A stretch of 64,000 bases of DNA from Beta vulgaris subsp. vulgaris (GCF_026745355.1 NC_079203.1:55600141-55664140), one strand, 5' to 3'. Shown: positions 12,285 through 24,537, counted from the first letter of the stretch. Notes: generated by a model not told the origin, from the letters alone. Numbers and translations are program-made.

Positions 12285-12348
12285 GTGTACGTCACCTCAC
12301 CCGCTTGCATTCTATCCTCTCGCTTATCTTCAAACTCTCCATTCTCCA

Positions 12349-14149
12349 ATGGCTTCGCTCATTCTGGGAACCACTTCCATGGCTTCCTGCGCATTTTCTC
12401 TCTCCTTCTCTCAATCTCACTCCGTCGCCGGCGTTTCTCTCTCCTCTCCTCCCACTTTATCTCTCTCTACTTCCGTCGCCTCCACTTCTCCAGCACTCCC
12501 ACTCAGTAAGTACTTTCATCTCTATTCATCCATTAATTTCACCTCCCAATTTCACAATTCAAAACCCTAATTTTCATTTCTTCTTCGATTTTAAGCTCAA
12601 TTCGAATTTTCCCCCCTTTTTTATTCAACTATTTATATGATTCACCATTTTATTTCGTGTGTGTTAGTTTACTGCGGCAGAGGTGATAAGAAGACCGCTA
12701 AAGGCAAACGTTTCAATCACTCCTTTGGAAATGTGAGTTTCTTTTTTTTTGTTGGTTGATTTTCTCATCTTTATTTCAATTTTTCCATTTTTGTGATTAT
12801 AGAAGTTTATTAGAACTTAGAAGTAGTATATGGGGCCGTTTTCTTCGACGTAAAACAACTGAATTGAACGGAAGTGAAATGAATTAAATTATAACTAATA
12901 GAAATAATAATTGGAGGGGAACTGAAGTGAATTGAACTGAAAATAAGTTGAGGAGAACAAATCCTTAGTGTATATTTATGGGGGAGAAAGTATATGTCCA
13001 TGTCATGGATAATATGCAATAGAATGTACTTCCTCCCTAACATAATAAGTAGAACAAATGAATGTTTTATACATCACAAATAATACACATTTGTTGCAGT
13101 TATTATGTTACGGAGGAAATATTAAACATAAAACAGAACAAGAACTGTACTGTTGACTCTTATGATTTTATCAGCATTTTTGTATATAACATCTTTTTAT
13201 GTAATTGTATAACCAAACTATAATCATCTTAATATAGCTAGTAGATGATGGTGATACCTTGGTTTTATGTACCGCATTTTTTATTCTATATATAACACTT
13301 ATCATTCAAAACATTTGTTGTTGCATTAAAAGATGCTATGAACAAAAATGGTGTTTTTTACGACTATGAACTGGAAATTTCTTGTATAATTACCATATTG
13401 ATTTCAAATTGGATCTTTATAGTGCATTGTGGAGATAAATCCATCATTATCTCATATTGAAAGTGATGGTTTAAGAGATGTATATGATTGTACACAAAGT
13501 TAATTTTCAACTTTCTATTTAATATTTCAATGTAATAAGGCAAATTCTTCAAGTTATATACAATATTGGCAATGTGAGACAAATGCACCAAGTTTAATAA
13601 CACATAATCTAGGTTGTTCAGATGTAAGTACTTTTACCATTTCAAATGCAAACAAATACTACCTCCTGGCGCTTCATTGAGAATTTGCTGCATCGTTCAC
13701 TTCCCCTAGTAAAAGAAGAAGAAGAAATTTATATTATATGAGTATAGCTTGTTATCACCTCTCACATCTTTAGTCTTTGGATTGTCACCGAGGCTGTTAT
13801 TGTCAAGAGAAGCTTTTGACTCTTATTACGGATTAAAGTTAAAGCCTACAGGTTGTGGAATCTAGTTACTTGCAAGTGATTTTTCCTGAATTCTTAGATT
13901 GGCAAGTGATGGTAAGGAACAGATCAGCCAAAGGATTAGCACATCATAGATAGAGTACACAACAAGTTCTTTCAGTCGTTTTGATTTTGTTTACTTATAT
14001 TGAACATAACAAAGCGTTAGTGCTGACATAGACTGTTTGGTTTGAAATTTTAGGCGCGACCTAGGAACAAGAACAAGGGAAGAGGTCCTCCTAAAGCTCC
14101 AATCTTTCCTAAGGAGGATCCATCTGAAAATCCAGTCAAGAAGGATTGA
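12349..14149 (+). CDS. PSRP4: Plastid ribosomal protein bTHX (PSRP4 / S31), precursor
   Basis: Exons 12349-12505, 12668-12732 and 14054-14149 join into 318 nt, 105 residues plus stop. Residues 1 to about 52 are rich in Ser, Ala, Leu and Thr with almost no acidic residues, as in a chloroplast transit peptide. The mature part begins near [20 protein letters not shown], followed by [14 protein letters not shown], which is the short, highly basic THX family core. The family binds the head of the 30S subunit; in plants it is nucleus-encoded and works in plastid translation. The start is the first ATG of the exon and gives the transit peptide. Intron 2 (about 1.3 kb) carries a MITE at 13029-13119. 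After the stop a possible 3'-UTR intron runs 14193-14406. Identity is firm; exon joins are read from GT/AG and frame. Confidence 0.95.
13029..13119. mobile_element. Short Stowaway-like MITE in PSRP4 intron 2
   Basis: The left end CTTCCTCCCTAACATAATAA and the reverse complement of the right end TTTCCTCCGTAACATAATAA are nearly the same. TA dinucleotides flank both ends (13027-13028 and 13120-13121). 91 bp, almost a pure hairpin. TA duplication plus a CTCCCTCCGT-like end is typical of Tc1/mariner-type Stowaway elements. Confidence 0.75.
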
Positions 14150-14192
14150 TGATGATTAGTTTATGTTGCTTCTGAATAGAATTCTTCTTGAG

Positions 14193-14406
14193 GTAATCCT
14201 TTCCCCCATCCCCACCTGTATGTTAGAATCCAGGATGATACTTGAGTTGTCAATGTAATTGTTGTTTACTTTTCTATGATTTTTAGCTCTTGTCACAATG
14301 TAAACCTTATTGGTTTGGAAGAAATTGTGTTTTTTGCTCATCTGCATATTATATATGATGACTTATCACTTAAGTTGAAGACTTTGAACTTACTTCTGCT
14401 ATGTAG
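14193..14406 (+). other. Possible 3'-UTR intron of PSRP4, then coding-like tail
   Basis: CTTGAG|GTAATC at 14192/14193 and TATGTAG|CT at 14406/14407 could bound an intron after the stop codon. What follows (14407-14504) is open in one frame and protein-like (DKSTSFPATLIQKDVAG, then VEFGFVKNIKYDGAL, then TAA). Whether this is UTR, an alternative end exon or a captured fragment cannot be decided here. Confidence 0.35.
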
Positions 14407-14584
14407 CTGATAAGAGCACTAGTTTTCCTGCCACATTGATTCAGAAGGATGTTGCTGGTGTTGAATTTGGTTTTGTGAAAAACATCAAATACGATGGTGC
14501 TCTTTAAGCTGAATTCTCAACCATGATTATGAGGATAGAAACAGGCAATTCCATGATAAATTGTTAATGGCTGAAGTACACAAA

Positions 14585-14679
14585 CTACCTCCATTTTTTC
14601 TTAGATCCGACTTTTGATAATTTTAATCACTCACCAAAAAGACAAATGTTGCATCTAAAAAAAAAAAAGACAGAGGTAG
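14585..14679. mobile_element. Short MITE (CTACCTCC ends)
   Basis: Left end CTACCTCCATTTTTTCTTAGAT and right end ATCTAAAA...GACAGAGGTAG are inverted copies with an A-rich expansion in the right arm. About 95 bp. Probably Stowaway-like; target duplication not clear. Confidence 0.6.
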
Positions 14680-16694
14680 TATATTATAGAGGACAATTTG
14701 ATCTCATCATATTGTATTGATTTGGTGATATATAATTATATATTATCAAGAGAATCACCATTGTTTTCACTTGTGTGGTCTGCATTTTCTGAAGAGAGAA
14801 AAGTTTATTCTTAGGCAGGCAACTTTGCAAATGCATATGCACTTTGCTATGTGCGAATGTAGGGGTCTGTGAATTTTTGGGGTGTGAGATTTGCTCATTG
14901 TTACATGGAACGTAGAATGTTCCGAAACGTGGTACGGAAACGGGAACGCAACGAGTAAACCAGATGAATTCCTAGATCACGTACCACGTTTCGGGACGCG
15001 TCCCCTGGAACGTGGCCATGTACCACGTTCCCGGTATCAATGGATTTGCTTGCCTGAATCCTGAGATCTTCATCTCTCAACTTTTGTGAAAGAGATGGGG
15101 GAGAAGATGGAGGAGAATGAAACAGAGAAACTGGCTCTTCTTGTAGAGGGGGTGGCAGCTGGGAGGGATAGTAAAGCTTTTTAGAAATCGGAAGTAAACT
15201 CGTGTTTTGGCTGCTAATTTTACTATCGTTCTCTCTAAACGCTCCTCTTAGCAGCGAATTTGAAACTAATGATTAGGATCCCATCGGCTAATTACCTGAT
15301 GAGTGGATTGGATTCGTTTTTTGGACTGGCGAGTCTGCTAAATCTGCTAGCTAGCATCTTAGCAGCGAATGGGGCTTTAAGAGAGACAAGGCAGTACTTA
15401 GAGAACATTAGCTGTTACATAACAAACTTTAATCGTGTTCTATTCCAGAAATAGATCTTCATTAACTTCTTCCAACTAAATCTCTGTCAATGGCTGATCA
15501 GGAGATTAATAATGTCGTTAAAATATGTAAAAATCGGCAACCTTTCATGTGATCATTTTAGAATAGAGTTCTTTTGTTGAGCAAATTTTTTGATTGACAC
15601 AGCTCGGAGTTTTCAATAAACTCCAAGTATTTGTTTCAGATACCCGCAGAATCTAACTTCAACTGAGTCCAACATTCTGACGATTCTTTTAGTACCCAGA
15701 TAATACAGAATTTTGTAAACCAAGTTTAACATTTGGACAAGTTTAGAAGTACCAATTTCAGAAACAATATATTTTACAGAATTGACAATATCAAATTGTA
15801 AAAGAATCAAGGTGGTTTCTACGCATAATATGACAGTATAAATTTAAAGAAATTTGTTTCATAATTGCTTATGGAGAAGTAGTGAAATTTCCTAATGTAG
15901 GTATTTTCGTTCAAGTGAGCTATAATTTCAAATATTTATATTTATATTCTATTATTTAAATACATTGAAAACAATTAGTGTTGAGATACATCTAATAAAA
16001 ATTTACAAAATTTAAATAATTAATCAACTTATGTAACTAGTTTTGCCAAACAATTAACTAATCAGGTACCTTATCAGTTTAAGTTATATCTCATCAATTT
16101 CAGTTACATTTCAGGTAATATTACCAAATAAAACCTAAATCAAACTAACCACAGGCAGCTGATCTCAAATTTCAAATTTTCTGATCTCGAAATGCGATAA
16201 TTTTCTCCATTTATGGATCACATTAACCACAGATAGTACTCCAAGTTAGCTCAATCATCAATGTATCTTTAGTGATAGCAACTAGCAAGGAACCAAGGCA
16301 TTTTCCACTACAATAGCTTTCCAAGCCATTCATGGTATACCAGTATTTCTAGAGAATCCTTCTACGAGCAAATCTTTACGAAATGTCATCATTAATCAGA
16401 ATAGTAATTGAGTTGCATACAGATTTATTAACATCGTGGTAGGGACTATTGATTTGTAGGATCTTTCATATGAACTGTGCTAAATAGTTCAGACACCAAA
16501 GGTATTTGTCCATTGATTTAAACTTGGTGTTTGGAAAAACAATATTAGTCCAACCAAGAATCATTATTTCATGGTACTAGCTAGCTATCTAGCTCATGCA
16601 TTATATGCGCCGTAGGCATCTTGAACTGTAATATCAATTCACAAGTTCCCTTACCATGAACATCTTTTCACTTGCAAGTTGCACCTACTCAGTG
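14680..16694. other. Intergenic with a small inverted repeat
   Basis: No gene seen. CCGAAACGTGGTAC at 14922-14935 and its exact reverse complement at 14981-14994 form a 14-bp stem with a 45-nt loop, inside a GC-richer island (about 14905-15050) that has further GTACCACGTT copies. The rest is AT-rich without recognised features; short open frames at 15260 and 15613 look accidental. Confidence 0.5.
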
Positions 16695-16702
16695 AATTTG
16701 AT

Positions 16703-16835
16703 CAGTGTTACCTAATTCGCTATTTAATTCGCCTTTTGAAATCGTCAATTCGCACAAAATGAGCCAAAAATGAACCAAAACCGACCATAATTCGCTTTTC
16801 TCAATTCGCGATTCCCCGCGAATTAGGTAACACTG
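16703..16835. mobile_element. hAT-type MITE, 133 bp
   Basis: Perfect 18-bp terminal inverted repeats: CAGTGTTACCTAATTCGC at the left and its reverse complement at the right. The 8-bp direct repeat AATTTGAT lies at 16695-16702 and 16836-16843. An 8-bp target duplication with CA...TG ends fits the hAT superfamily. The internal part has no coding capacity; it repeats AATTCGC several times. The perfect ends suggest a recent insertion. Confidence 0.9.
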
Positions 16836-17361
16836 AATTTGATAACATCAAAATCAGAATCTATTCCGTTTCATCAGAAAGAACAGGAAAGAACAAGAAT
16901 CAAATGCTCTAGTAAATTCTAAGACAACAATACCACAAGTTTTCTCAGACAAAATTCGGGAATTACGTCCCCTGGTAATAATTTTACTTATTATTATTAC
17001 ATGGAAAACATCAACCATAACAAGTAAAACCAATAATAATCATAAACAACCAATTAGTCATAAGTTCATAACTCATACAACCCAAAACCCCAGAATTCAT
17101 CAGTAGTCACCAAAATTAGAATTCAGAAATTCAATTTCACAATAATACTGCAAAAATTAGCCAAAATACCCAAAATTCAATATGATCACTACAAAATTAA
17201 CATCACAATACCATCAATCACATGACAGATCAGGCTATTTTTATCCTCACGAGACTATTTTTTTTTTACATTGCTCATCTTAAACATAATCACATAATAG
17301 GTAGACGAGCTAATGCACAAAAAAATAGCCTTATCAATGATATCTCGAGCGTATGATGATT

Positions 17362-17770
17362 TGATGAATGAACTTTGACAGATCACACTTTTTCAGTACC
17401 CAAATTCACTTTCGCATTAACAACACAAATTTCATATACAAAAAACACAACCCAGAAACTCAAAATCAAAAATCAAAACAACAACAACATTAGTTAATAA
17501 AGTCCCTCACCCAAAAACAAAACCTTAGCATGATACACCCGGGTATATGATGAATGAACTCCGGCAGATCACACCTTTTCAGTACCCAAATTCACTTTCG
17601 CATTAACAACACAAATTCCATATACAAAAAAAACAACCTAGAAACTCAAAATCAAAAATCAAAAACAACAACACAACATTAGTTAATAAATTCCCTCACC
17701 CAATAATTAAAACCTTAGCATGATACACTCGGGATACGATACACTCGGATGTATGATGAATGAACTTTGA
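17362..17770. repeat. About 200-bp tandem duplication just past PH1
   Basis: The landmark GATGAATGAACT(T/C) recurs at about 17363, 17550 and 17755. The block in between, with CAGTACCCAAATTCACTTTC and ATTAGTTAATAAA, occurs twice in full and a third copy begins at the end of the array. Because PH1 is read leftward, the array lies in or next to the PH1 3' UTR, beginning about 15 nt after its stop codon. Confidence 0.8.
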
Positions 17771-17784
17771 CGGATCACAAAAAA

Positions 17785-18243
17785 TCACTTGTTATCATAG
17801 TCAACAATCTCTCGATCAGTAACAGACCTAGAATGTTGAACAATAGAACGGCCAATAGAATTAATCCAATCTTCTTTTTCCTTTTCAGAATCAGCAATAA
17901 AATACATAGTATCAGACCGGGTTGAAAGCTCAAAAGCAAATTGCCGGTTCAAAACATCTTCAGCACCTTTAACGGTTAAACAAGTAGAAACCGGGATAAT
18001 ACCACGCGGTTTAGAGGTCCGGTTCACAATAGATTCTTTAAACCAAAAGAGTTTACCTTGTTTTAATATGAACCAACGACGACGCCATGTTTTGATGTAT
18101 TCACCTTGTTTGGTTAACCAACCGGCTCGTTCTGGTTCGGTCCAGAATTCGGTTCCGTCGTAGTCTGGACCGGGTGAGGTAGTTGATCCGGTTGTTTCGG
18201 TTCCTATGACTCGGTTTAGTGCTGCTCTCCATAAACTTGACAT
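17785..18243 (-). CDS. PH1: Pleckstrin homology domain protein 1 (PH1)
   Basis: Single-exon gene of 152 residues, close to the length of Arabidopsis PH1 as I remember it. The N-terminus MSSLWRAALNRV is followed by a short linker and a PH domain from about residue 39 to 140: AGWLTKQGEYIKTWRRRWF carries the basic beta1-beta2 loop that binds phosphoinositide head groups, and EDWINSIGRSIV carries the invariant tryptophan of the C-terminal helix. In Arabidopsis PH1 binds PI3P and is found on late endosomes, where it affects metal transporter sorting. The start is the first ATG; only four nucleotides separate it from a seven-unit pentanucleotide repeat in the leader. A tandem duplication lies directly downstream. 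Identity is firm; cellular role is inferred from the family. Confidence 0.95.
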   Translation of the reverse strand: MSSLWRAALNRVIGTETTGSTTSPGPDYDGTEFWTEPERAGWLTKQGEYIKTWRRRWFILKQGKLFWFKESIVNRTSKPRGIIPVSTCLTVKGAEDVLNRQFAFELSTRSDTMYFIADSEKEKEDWINSIGRSIVQHSRSVTDREIVDYDNK

Positions 18244-18244
18244 T

Positions 18245-18280
18245 GAGATGAGATGAGATGAGATGAGATGAGATGAGATG
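18245..18280. repeat. (GAGAT)7 microsatellite in the PH1 leader
   Basis: Seven exact GAGAT units plus one G; on the PH1 coding strand this reads as ATCTC units ending just before the ATG. Repeat number is likely to vary between plants. Confidence 0.95.
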
Positions 18281-18464
18281 TTTGGGATGGGGTGGAGAGA
18301 AAAAGAGGAGAGAGAGTAGGGAGAGTGATTTGTGAATTTGGGGTTGTTTTGATAGGGTGGGTGAAATTCTCAAAGTGCACCCCCCATGTTACTCATTGTG
18401 TTGAATTTCATTCCATCGAACCGAATTGATCTGAACTAAACTGATAAAATGATAAGTAATAATT

Positions 18465-18657
18465 TCTATTATACTTAAGAGAAGGGGAGGAGATGGTGTT
18501 CCGTTTAAAAAAACTTAATTACCCTTAATAATTTAATAGAATAAAAAATTGCAAAATAAAAAAAATTAAGATTTTTTTCCATTTCAACTTTGCATTTTTA
18601 GTGGATATAAGACACTATTTTAAAATCAACGCACGCATCGCGTACATATAAGACTAG
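18465..18657 (+). mobile_element. Tiny non-autonomous Helitron
   Basis: Begins TCTATTATACTTAAGAGA, a usual plant Helitron 5' end, and ends in CTAG followed by T, with a small GC-rich palindrome-like segment (CGCACGCATCGCG) about 15 nt before the end. About 193 bp, no coding content. The 5' flanking base is T instead of the expected A, so the left border may be off by a few bases. Confidence 0.6.
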
Positions 18658-19059
18658 TTTACATGTATGTGAATATTATTCATCTGATGGAGTAAAACTT
18701 CAAAAATTAACCAAGAACGCCAGTTTGGTTTGCCCATCCATGCTATGTAAGTGCACGTCCAAGTAACTCTTCAGCAGTGGAAAATACTTGGGATCTCGTG
18801 GGATTTAAGACATATATAACAATCCTGAGAATCATTATGATATAACCATCATGGTGTAACAGGATTTTAGGTTTCTTATAATTTTCTTGAATGGAACAAA
18901 CCGAGTTATGGAGTTTAGCTCATTTTGACCTCGTATTATAATATTGAGTTCAGAGTTGAGTCATTTATAAACAACTTGAATTGATGTTTTTAGTTGATTC
19001 AAGTACATAATATTTGTTAGTGACTCTATTCACGACCACCTTGATTTATGAATATTCGT

Positions 19060-19775
19060 TGGAGAAGATGATTCATGGAGAGACCAAGACAGCCACCCAC
19101 GCCTTCTTTGAGTGCCCTCGTTTCAACGATTTATGGAGGGAAAGTGGATGCGAGGGGTTGAAAGTGGTGGATGCTAGCTCTAAATGTGTGATGTTTTTGA
19201 GAGTTGGAAACAGGTTGAGATGAAAGTGGGGATTGAAGGTGCCTACCTCATGTGGTGTACTTGGGGAGAAAGAAACAACAAAGTTTTCAATGATAAACCA
19301 CTCCTAATCACGTGTTGTTGAAGAGGATTGAGAGATATGCGTAAGAGCAAGGCAAGTATGCCAAGGCTATTTACTCTCGCCCACAACAAGTTCGCACTAC
19401 CTACCCGAAAGTTTGGTGCCTGCCGCTAGTACGAATGCACAAGATAATTTATAAATGTGGACACTTCACTTGCGGTGGATGGCAGGGTTGGTTAAGGAGA
19501 TATTGTGCGTGATAGTCATGGTGGTGTGTTATTTGCTGCAACACATCGTGTTCGTGCAAGTTGGGCTCCAGAAGTTGCTGAAGCAAAAGCATTAGAGATC
19601 GGTGTGCGATTGTATCGAAGATTTGGTCTCCAAAACATCATCATCCTTGAGTCCAATTGTTAAACAGTCATCAATAGACTATCGAAGAATGTCATTTATC
19701 TTTTTGATATAAATAACATTTTGTCTAGTATTCTAGCTTCGTGTACTAGCCTTTCTTTCTTATTATGGTCTCATG
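19060..19775 (+). pseudogene. Decayed LINE 3' part (zinc-binding and RNase H-like)
   Basis: The first part reads THAFFECPRFNDLWRESGC, the zinc-binding motif C-terminal to plant LINE reverse transcriptases. Further on, 19495-19690 reads GDIVRDSHGGVLFAATHR, then AEAKALEIGVRLYRRFGL, then ILESNC, the pattern of the RNase H-like (RVT_3) domain. Frame changes and stops separate the parts, so nothing functional remains. No poly(A) tail or target duplication was found; this copy looks older than the one at 1036. Confidence 0.75.
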
Positions 19776-19942
19776 TAAAATGAGACGGACCGAAACTTTA
19801 TATCGCATCACCTAGCTAAGCTAACTCCTTTCGGACAACCATTCACCACCGACCAAAACAATAAAATAAATTTTTTGCGAACATTTCACATTCTCTGACA
19901 CTCCCCTCAATTCGCATATCTTCAAAGCTCCTCCACTCGAAA

Positions 19943-22900
19943 ATGTCTTCCTTCCCTGACTCGTTCGACGAACTCGGTCCCGACTCACATTCCGTCGCGC
20001 AAACTCACCCCTTCGACGATGACGACAATGGCTACGTTGCAGAAGGAGGCTACTCCAATTTCGCCGATTCCGACTCAGTCAGGGAATCGCAGCTCGAAGA
20101 CTCGGATTTCTTTAACAACAATGGCGGTTTTGGATCTAACGGTATTCCACTGGATAATGACGTTTTCGTCGAATCGGACGGTGCAATTTTGCCGCCTCCT
20201 GATGAAATGCAGGAGGAAGGTTTTGCTCTTCGCGAATGGCGGAGGTGAGCGTGTTATCAATGGCGTCGAATTCTTTTCTTTTACTTTATTTCTTCAATTT
20301 TAGTCGTGATTTACTGGAATTTTGAGTGATTTTGTAAGATCTATTTGTTGATCTCACTAGTTAACTTCATTCCGTGTTAATTTCTCAAGATTTTGATTTG
20401 ATTTGATCCAGGTGCGATCATTCTCTCTTCTGAATTAGGTTATTGCTATTAGATTATAGAATTCTGAAATTTAGGTCGAAGAAGGAATTGTAATTTCACG
20501 GTGTTTGCAAAATGAGTAGTGAGACGAGTTTTGGTGTGAATTATGAGTTATGACTTATATGATCTTGATTGACGTGAGGAACGGGCACCATTTTTGGCCT
20601 CTTGAATCGAATACGTGCTTTCGAGCATGTCTACTAGGTTTTCCTGAGTTAGAATATGTAAATGTATATAGGTGTGGAATTTGGATTACTAAAGCAGCCA
20701 TGTAAAGCCTGTAAGTGAAGTAAGCGGCCGTGCGTGGTGGTTCTTATGGTTGTTATACTCTATCCATTTCAAAGTGGTAGCCCTAATTGGAAAAGTATAC
20801 ATGAGAAATAGAATACTGAGAATGGACAATTGGTTTTAGGTTCTAGTGTGAATAACTGAATATACATTAATTGATGACCAGGCAAAATAGAAAAATAGGA
20901 TGGGCGTTTCAGAATTTCGTACACTATTTGTGATTATTAGCGCGATGATCTATCATAGGACTGAGTGAGTTACATTGATGATCAGTAAGCACTTGGGAAG
21001 AAAGAAAGTTTGAGAGAATTAGCTGCGCAACTAGAAAGTTCAAATAATATCTTTTTTTCCGAAAAATGTGTTGGGTTTAAGGATCTACTTCATATACCTA
21101 GATACCTTATAATGCGATGACAGGATGCATACTGACTTTGGACTCTATGCTATTGTTAGTTTGCTACTTGCATGGATGCTGTATTACTGTGCTGACAGCT
21201 ATTAGTTGAAAGGCTTTTGATTCATTAAGTGCACAACCCTTAGGTTATAGCCTTTGATTCTTTCAGCTTCACACTCCATTTGTAATCTGAACATGACTCC
21301 ATTTTAGCTTCTTTTTTTGATTTTTTTTATAGTAAAGACACTTATGATATTTGACACGAGTAGGCAAATTAATTGATGAACTCTTGCTTGTGATGATGGT
21401 TTTCATTGGTTTGTAAGGCAAAATGCTGTTCGACTGGAAGAGAAGGAGAAGAAAGAGAAAGAAATACTGAGCCAGATCATTGAGGAAGCAAATGACTACA
21501 AAGTTGCCTTTCATGAGAAGAGAAAGGTTACATGTGAGAACAATATAAGCAACAACAGAGAGAAGGAGAAGGTAAGAGTTCATTTTCGTGATCTTATGGA
21601 GCCTGTTTAAGGTACTACTGACAGTTACTTATTGAGTTCGGGAAGTCTACTTCATATTCTTTGTTTGGAAATGGATTGGTGGAAGTCTAAATTGATGATT
21701 GTTTGAAAGTCCAAATTTGTTGCTACTTTTGATGGGTGCTTTGCTGCTTACCGAGTAAGAATATATTTATCAAATTGGCCTCTGGACATGAAAGATGAAG
21801 ATATATTCTAAATCCTATAAATCGTGGAGATTCTTTTAATTCCATTTAACTGTAAGTTATTACCAACAAGTTTGTCAACCCTTAAATAATATGGAGAATA
21901 ATTGTCTACAATCAAACCTCAATGATATGAAATTTTAATAAAAGTACTACTCAAATAAAATGTTGACATAATTAATGATATGATTTGGGACATATTTACT
22001 TCACTTGCTATGGTTGTTGGATCATATTTCATGCACTTGAACAATTGATTAACCTTTGAATGGTTTTAGGCTTCTATCTATTATATACTCCACGATGCAC
22101 TGAACATAACACAAGAGTCCATTAGTTTTTCTTCATTTCTTTTTTGTGATCCTTTTTTCTCTCCAAAGGCCCAATGAGCATTTTAATTCTTACCGCTGCA
22201 ATCACAGTACAACTACACAAACAATGAACTCTCAACGAGATATGATCATTCAATTTCATATAGTAGAAACACATATGCTTTGATCTCTAGTGTTTAGCAT
22301 GATTGGCATTATATCTTGCGGCTGAATTTATTGTGATATAGGGAGAAAACTTGATTTTATTAGGAGGGAAGTGGTTGATTTGATTCGGTGGGAGAAAAAT
22401 AAGATTACAACGTGATTACAGGAAAGGGGGGATCTGTGAAGCGCTGGTCAGGCCAAACTATCAAGTAGAGTTTTTGTTTACAACTCTACTGGATCCAAAC
22501 CGAAATTGGGTTTGTAGTTTTAAGGTTACATGTCAAGTCAAGTGATGTTCATGTTCATGTCAAATTTATACATGGGCTGTGAATTACTTAACAGTAACCA
22601 AACTTGTTTTTACGAACTGTTCGTGATACTTGACATGTTATTTACCTATTTTATGGTTCAATCATCTAGGCACTTTGGTAACTATGAAGTATGAACTAGA
22701 TGAACCTTTCAAGAGGAATTAAACTGAAAGGACCTACAATTATTTCTATTTCACTTGTTTCGCGAACATAATTGTAAAACAAGCTAGAAACAAAGTAAAG
22801 CATAAATGAAGCAAACATCAAAAACTTCATGAGGAGACTTCCAGGACCCAAAGAGAGTAAGAATCTTCACATTGCGGGCCTTTATTTACTTCAGACTTCG

Positions 22901-23589
22901 CCAATTTGTTAACCTCTTTTATTGTGTACAATTTTTTAAGTGATTGATTTGATTTGATTTGACAACTCTTTGGCTTTTTATTGTGTTGAAATTGTAAAAT
23001 TCTTTAATTATTCTAATTAAACGGGTTGCAGCATTTCATTTTGTATTTGTTAGTTCAACGCTAACCTGATCATTCAATTGGGTGACTTGTGTTAACTCAA
23101 CAGGTTGAAAAATCGAAAGTACAGACTAGCGTATATCCGTCCATGTTGTGTTGTCAGTTGCATAGCTTTAATGATTTTTTTTTTTCATTTAGATAGTAGA
23201 ATAATTAAAGTGATTTGTGTCCTGAATTGTGTCTTTTTCCTTGGCAGTTCTTTATGGCCAACCATGAGAAGTTTCACAAGGAGGCTGACAAGAATTACTG
23301 GAAGACAATTGCAGAGCTCATTCCTAATGAAGTCCCTACTATAGAGAAGAAAAGAGGGAAAAAGGAGCAGGAGAAGAAGCCTTCTATTGCTGTGATTCAA
23401 GGACCAAAGCCCGGGAAGCCTACTGACCTTGCAAGGATGAGGCAAATACTTGTGAAGCTGAAACACAATACTCCTATCCACCTTAAACTGGCCTCACCAC
23501 CTGCAGATGCCAAAACCGATGGTACCACTCCTGAGGCCTCCCAGACCGCAGCTGTTGCTGTTACGCCACAGGCTGTAGCTGCTGCATGA
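19943..23589 (+). CDS. CLC: Clathrin light chain
   Basis: Exons 19943-20244, 21418-21571 and 23248-23589 join into 798 nt, 265 residues plus stop, similar in length to Arabidopsis CLC2/CLC3. Residues 1-100 are acidic and low-complexity ([17 protein letters not shown]). Then comes the heavy-chain-binding helix: [53 protein letters not shown], continuing in exon 3 with [18 protein letters not shown]. The tail has the plant-typical block [20 protein letters not shown] and an Ala/Pro-rich end. It binds the hub of clathrin heavy chain and acts in coated-vesicle formation at the plasma membrane and trans-Golgi network. Introns are 1.2 and 1.7 kb. It faces the BPP gene tail to tail. Start is the first ATG of the open exon. 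Confidence 0.95.
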
Positions 23590-24537
23590 TTGGTGATTTA
23601 CATTTGAAGGTCTCTGTATGTTATAGAAGTATATGAGGGTAGATGGTTGAGCCTTCACTGTGTTGCTTCAATGTAGAGTCAGTGACTTGCTACATTGACG
23701 GTGCATGATTTTCTAGTTCATTATGGCCTGGCTCATTACATACCTGTGGGACGAGTGTAATGTATGAAGTAAAATGTGAAGCCACCAGATTTTATTGGCA
23801 TTAATGTACGTAGCATTTTGACATGGTTGGAGTCTGAAGGCTAAAGCTACATAATTCAAATTTTATTAGCTTTCTCTCTGATGACATCTTAGCTTATGCA
23901 GGGTGTCTTTTGTGGGATAGGAAGCAGGATAGATATTACCAATGCCAACTTCCCTTGTTTTTCGGGTTATTGAGCTTAACAAGTATCTAGCACGATTCAA
24001 GCACAATAGACTAGTTTTTGAATCGAGTCATGCAGGGTTATGCTCGCAATTGACTCACTTGATTAACACCCTAGTAGTCTCGTAAAGGAAGATGGAGGTG
24101 AGTCACTGAGATAAGGTTTATCACTGCTGATAAAAACTTAACCCTTCGTTAACAGTAGCATTTGAAATTTCTGCCGTGCTTGTAGTAGGTGGATTTAGTA
24201 GGCAGACAAATCTTAAATCTTGGCAAAAAAAACAGCTGTTGTGGTTAATCAATGATCTTCATAGTTAGCATACCAATATATCAGTAGTTGGCAAGATTTT
24301 TCCAAAAGTCAGCTAGAATGATAGTTCAGCTAATAAGTTCTAATAGTACACGGGCTGTTAATTATATAAACTTAAATACTTTGTGGATGCTCGATAACTT
24401 TACACACAACATCATAACAGCCTGCAACTCCGTGAAAAAAACCACCTTGTGTCCAAATACCCCCAGATTGCTGATAATATCAAAAACCAACAGACAAGCA
24501 AATGCATTAGAATTTTCTCGGAGCACACTGCCAAGTG
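23590..24537. other. Space between two convergent genes
   Basis: Holds the 3' UTRs of the clathrin light chain gene (+) and the BPP-type gene (-). No separate gene, transposon or RNA seen. The open frame at 24288-24557 has no protein-like character. Confidence 0.6.
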
